Source: Streptomyces ortus
Lineage (GTDB): Bacteria; Actinomycetota; Actinomycetes; Streptomycetales; Streptomycetaceae
Length of the DNA: 64,000 nucleotides
Direction of reading: 5' to 3'
Assembly: GCF_026341275.1 (NCBI RefSeq)
Contig: NZ_JAIFZO010000002.1
Span: 8,090,118-8,154,117 of the forward strand
Shown: piece by piece, positions 61,105 to 64,000 of the stretch
How the letters are laid out: every line of letters starts with the position of its first letter
Numbering within the stretch: position 1 is the stretch's first letter
Notes under the pieces: model-generated
What the model saw: only the letters and a program-made list of their open reading frames with translations
Database searches by the model: none
Told to the model about the DNA's origin: nothing
Made by a program: the position numbers and the translations under genes

Positions 61105-63132
61105 GTGCTGAGGAACCTGCCCGACCCACCGGACGAACTCGTCGGACGACGCCGGGAACTGGCGCACCTCGCCGACGCCCTGGACCGGCACCGCCTGGTC
61201 GTCCTCACCGGTGTGGGCGGCGTGGGCAAGAGCCGGCTCGCGCTGCACGCCGCGGGGCAGGTGATGCGTACCGGCACCAGAGGCGTCGCCTGGGCCGACC
61301 TGTGGCCGCTGACGAACCCGCGCCTCCTGCTCGCCACCGTCGCCGACGCCCTCGACTTCGCCGACCACGCGACGGCCGGACCGCTGGACGCGCTGTGCGC
61401 GTGGCTGGCGGGCAAGGACGTGCTGCTGGTGCTGGACTCCTGCGAGCACCTCTCGGCGGCCTGCCGCGACCTGCTCACCCGGCTCCTCGACGACTGCCCG
61501 GGAGTGACCGTGCTGGCGACCAGCCGAGAGCCGCTGGGGATGGACGGCGAGCACCGCCTCGTGGTGGAGCCGCTGCCTCCCGACTCCGACGCCGTGGAAC
61601 TCTTCCGCCGTCGTGCGACCGCGACCGGAACCGGCCCGATGGGCCCGGCGGACGTCGTGGTCGCCGCCCGGCTGTGCGGGTGGCTCGAAGGGATCCCGCT
61701 CGCGCTGGAACTGGCGGCCGGCCAACTGGCCCACCACACGCTCGACGAGGTCGAAGAACTCCTGCGGGTACGCCTGGACCTCTCCGCCCAGCACCCGGTG
61801 CGTGCGGGCCGCGTGCATTTCCGGCAGCGGACGCTGCGCACCGCGATCGGCTGGAGCCACGAACTGTGCGAGCCCGCGGAGCGGTTGCTGTGGGCGCGGT
61901 TCTCGGTGTTCAGGGACGCCGTGGACGCCGACGCGGTGCGCGCGGTGTGCGCCGACGAGGCCCTGCGCGTCTCGGACGTCGAACGGGCGCTCGCCGGCCT
62001 GGAGCGCAAATCCGTGGTGACCCGGGTGAACGGCCGCTTCCGGATGCTCGACACCCTGCGCGAGTACGGCCGGATGTGGCTCGGGGAACTGGACGAGACC
62101 GCGGTGCTGTCCCGGCGGCACTCCGCCTACTTCCTGCGCCGCGCCCGGCGGGCCCACGCAGACTGGCTGGGCCCGACACAGATCGACGCCTACCGCTGGG
62201 TCTCCGCCGCCCATTCCGACCTGTGCGCCGCGCTCGACCACTTCCTCACCACCCGGCCGCAGGAGGCGCTCGAACTGGCCGGGCTGCTGGGCTTCTTCTG
62301 GAGCTGCTGCGGTCACCTGCGGGAGGCCACGGGCTATCTGGAGGAGGCCCTGGCGCTGACGGACGAGCCGGGCGCGGTGCGCACCCGGGCCCTGTGGTCC
62401 CTGGGCGTCGCCCGGGTGCTGTCCGGCGAGCACGACGCGGCGCAGCGGCTCGCCCTCGCGTGCCAGCGACAGGCCGCGGCCCAGGAGGAGACCGAGGGGG
62501 CGCTGCACGCCGCCTATCTGCAGGGGCTGGTCCATCTGATGCGGGGCCGGCCGATGGCCGCGCGGTTCGTCGTCGACGCGGCCCTGCGGGGCGCCGACGG
62601 CGGGCCCTCCCACTCCGTGGGCCGCGTGCTGTGCCGTCTGGTCCGCGTCTTCGCCCTGACGGGTGAGGGACTGCGCGAACAGGCCCGCCGTGAGGCCGGT
62701 GAGCTGCGTCGGGAGTGTGTCGTACGCGGCGAGTGGTGGACCCGGTCGTACGCCGAGTACCAACTGGCGCTGCTCGCGTTGTTCGAGGACCGCGCGGAGG
62801 AAGCCGCCGGACACGCCGCCGCCATGCTCGACGGCAAGCGCCGCATCGGTGACAGCTTCGGCATCGCCCTCGGCCTGGACCTGCTCGCCTCGGCGCTCGC
62901 CGCGCAGGGCGACGGCGGTCCCGCGGTCGCCGCGTACGGCGCCGGCGAGAACTACTGGGCCGCCGTCGGCCATCCGCAGCGGGGCACGCCGGAACTCGGC
63001 CCGGTACGGGACCAGTACGAGTCGACGGCCCGCTCCCTGCTGGGCGACTCCGCCTACGACCAGGCCCTGCTCGTCTCGGTCCTCCGTGACCCCGAGTCGG
63101 TGCTCCAGGAACTGCTGGACAGAACCGGCTGA
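61105..63132 (+). CDS. STAND-type ATPase without DNA-binding domain
   Basis: A 675-residue AfsR/NB-ARC-like protein. P-loop G-V-G-G-V-G-K-S (~36-43), Walker B V-L-L-V-L-D-S-C-E-H, sensor A-T-S-R-E-P-L and the G-I-P-L-A-L-E-L-A motif are all present, followed by a winged-helix-like segment and a TPR-like helical C-terminal half (~330-675). The usual LuxR- or SARP-type HTH is absent at both ends, so it is a signalling ATPase lacking an output domain of its own. GTG 61105 opens onto R-N-L-P-D-P-P-D-E-L-V-G-R-R; a GTG at 60931 in the same frame is possible. Confidence 0.88.
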   Translation: MLRNLPDPPDELVGRRRELAHLADALDRHRLVVLTGVGGVGKSRLALHAAGQVMRTGTRGVAWADLWPLTNPRLLLATVADALDFADHATAGPLDALCAWLAGKDVLLVLDSCEHLSAACRDLLTRLLDDCPGVTVLATSREPLGMDGEHRLVVEPLPPDSDAVELFRRRATATGTGPMGPADVVVAARLCGWLEGIPLALELAAGQLAHHTLDEVEELLRVRLDLSAQHPVRAGRVHFRQRTLRTAIGWSHELCEPAERLLWARFSVFRDAVDADAVRAVCADEALRVSDVERALAGLERKSVVTRVNGRFRMLDTLREYGRMWLGELDETAVLSRRHSAYFLRRARRAHADWLGPTQIDAYRWVSAAHSDLCAALDHFLTTRPQEALELAGLLGFFWSCCGHLREATGYLEEALALTDEPGAVRTRALWSLGVARVLSGEHDAAQRLALACQRQAAAQEETEGALHAAYLQGLVHLMRGRPMAARFVVDAALRGADGGPSHSVGRVLCRLVRVFALTGEGLREQARREAGELRRECVVRGEWWTRSYAEYQLALLALFEDRAEEAAGHAAAMLDGKRRIGDSFGIALGLDLLASALAAQGDGGPAVAAYGAGENYWAAVGHPQRGTPELGPVRDQYESTARSLLGDSAYDQALLVSVLRDPESVLQELLDRTG

Positions 63133-63174
63133 ACGGAGACGCCCGAGTAGGGGGCCGCGACGCTCGCGACGCGG

Positions 63175-64000
63175 CTACCGGCCGAGGTCGCGGGCCACCT
63201 CACGGGCCGCCCGGGCGCCCGACGCCAGCGCGCCCTGTACCGAGCCGGTGGCCCGGTGGTCGCCGCACACGTACCGGCCGGGCGCGATGCGCGAGGTCCG
63301 GCTGAGGGGCTGCGGAGGCGCCATGACGGGCAGCGCGTCGGGCACGGTGCGTACGGTCAGCAGATCCCAGCCACCGGTGTCGGTGCCGTACACGTCGGCC
63401 AGCGCCGTCCGGACCTCCCCCTCACGGCCCTCGGTGTCCTCGCCGAGCACCGAGGTCGCGATCAGGGACATGCCCGCGGGCGCGTACGAGGGGACGACCT
63501 CGCTGAGGACACAGGAGTTCAGGAAGCGTCTGCGGGTGTCGGTGACGAGGGTGGGCTCGGGGAGCGGGGAACGGGTCGCGGCGTGGTAGTACGTCGTCAC
63601 CACGCGGTACGCGGGCACGTCGAGGTCCGGCAGCAGACGGGCGGCCGGGCCGGGCCCTGTGGCCACCACCACGGCGCGGGCCGCCAGTTCGGTGCCGGTG
63701 GCCAGTTCGACTCCGTCGTCCGTGAGCCCGGCCACCGGGGCGTCGAGGCGTACGGTCGCGCGGGGGAGCGCGGCGGCGAGCGCGCGCGGGACCGCGCCGA
63801 TGCCCTCGCCGGGCAGGCAGAGCGTGCCGCGCAGCATGCTGCGCCAGACGAGGTGGAAGACGCGTGCCGAGGTCTCCAGCTCGTCCTCCAGGAAGACGCC
63901 GGAGAGGAAGGGCCGGAAGAAGCGCTCGACGAACTCCTCGGAGAACCCCGCCGCCGCGAGCGCGGTCCGGGTGGTGCGGTCGTCGCCGCGGCCACGCTTC
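63175..64000 (-). CDS. FAD-dependent oxidoreductase, 5' end outside the window
   Basis: At least 275 residues of a flavin amine oxidase/phytoene desaturase-like protein; the gene runs past the window's right edge. Visible are a central A-V-V-V-A-T-G-P-G-P-A-A strand, a substrate-domain segment VVTTYYHAATRSPLPEPTLV, and the C-terminal FAD motif P-G-R-Y-V-C-G-D-H-R-A-T-G-S-V-Q-G-A-L-A-S-G. The N-terminal dinucleotide motif must lie beyond base 64000. Converges on the STAND gene. Confidence 0.88.
   Translation of the reverse strand, partial: KRGRGDDRTTRTALAAAGFSEEFVERFFRPFLSGVFLEDELETSARVFHLVWRSMLRGTLCLPGEGIGAVPRALAAALPRATVRLDAPVAGLTDDGVELATGTELAARAVVVATGPGPAARLLPDLDVPAYRVVTTYYHAATRSPLPEPTLVTDTRRRFLNSCVLSEVVPSYAPAGMSLIATSVLGEDTEGREGEVRTALADVYGTDTGGWDLLTVRTVPDALPVMAPPQPLSRTSRIAPGRYVCGDHRATGSVQGALASGARAAREVARDLGR

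Noticed and set aside
1..64000. CRISPR arrays, tRNA/rRNA genes, insertion sequences, phage genes
   Set aside because: None recognised on reading both strands; the direct repeats found are short and mostly inside genes.

Overview
The window is high-GC, gene-dense DNA with strong third-position G/C bias, GTG and TTG starts, AGGAGG-type ribosome sites and long perfect terminator hairpins. The gene content (ECF sigma factors, XRE/TetR/PadR regulators, a membrane Ser/Thr kinase, Tat and Sec-exported proteins, a spore-associated protein, an NRPS-PKS) points to a Streptomyces chromosome, probably an accessory arm. I see no tRNA or rRNA gene, no CRISPR array and no recognisable insertion sequence.

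Layout. 1-5.4 kb: DJ-1/PfpI protein, large HPII-type catalase, VOC protein, and a DGPF/YCII protein coupled to an ECF42-type sigma factor. 5.4-10.9 kb: TetR regulator with a palindromic operator, a Tat-exported HD protein with a repetitive N-terminus, an unrecognised repeat-bearing protein, and a KAS III-ACP-hydrolase operon. 11-19.7 kb: secreted M4 metalloprotease, HSL esterase plus ABM monooxygenase, an AraC regulator flanked by a 38-bp perfect inverted repeat, an N-terminally truncated SDR gene, a lipoprotein and a 525-residue protein of unknown role.

19.7-31.4 kb is the main biosynthetic locus, all on the minus strand: a free-standing condensation-domain protein with a ~57-residue internal gap, a 3,117-residue hybrid (A-PCP-C-A-PCP-KS-KR-ACP-TE, no AT) and a TauD-type Fe(II)/2-oxoglutarate dioxygenase. 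The second A domain reads as proline (D-V-Q-V-V-A-H-V-V) and the first as a branched-chain amino acid (D-A-Y-L-L-G-V-T-F). Proline, one reduced malonyl extension and a dioxygenase is the logic of detoxinine, so I infer a compact detoxin/rimosamide-like pathway.

32-37 kb: a LacI-type sensor / degenerate kinase / AraC one-protein regulator next to a secreted pectate lyase whose upstream region has two direct repeats exactly 21 bp apart, suggesting a pectin-sensing unit. 37-54.7 kb is mostly small regulatory and housekeeping units: a divergent SDR/TetR pair with two operators built on AGCGATCGCT, XRE-tautomerase and XRE-aldo/keto reductase pairs, an orphan NarL-type kinase, a BASS-family transporter, PadR and its membrane partner, a cold-shock protein and an MFS exporter. 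55-59.4 kb pairs a membrane Ser/Thr kinase with an FHA-flavoprotein fusion. The window ends with a DmpA-type peptidase, a STAND ATPase without a DNA-binding domain, and an FAD oxidoreductase cut by the window edge.
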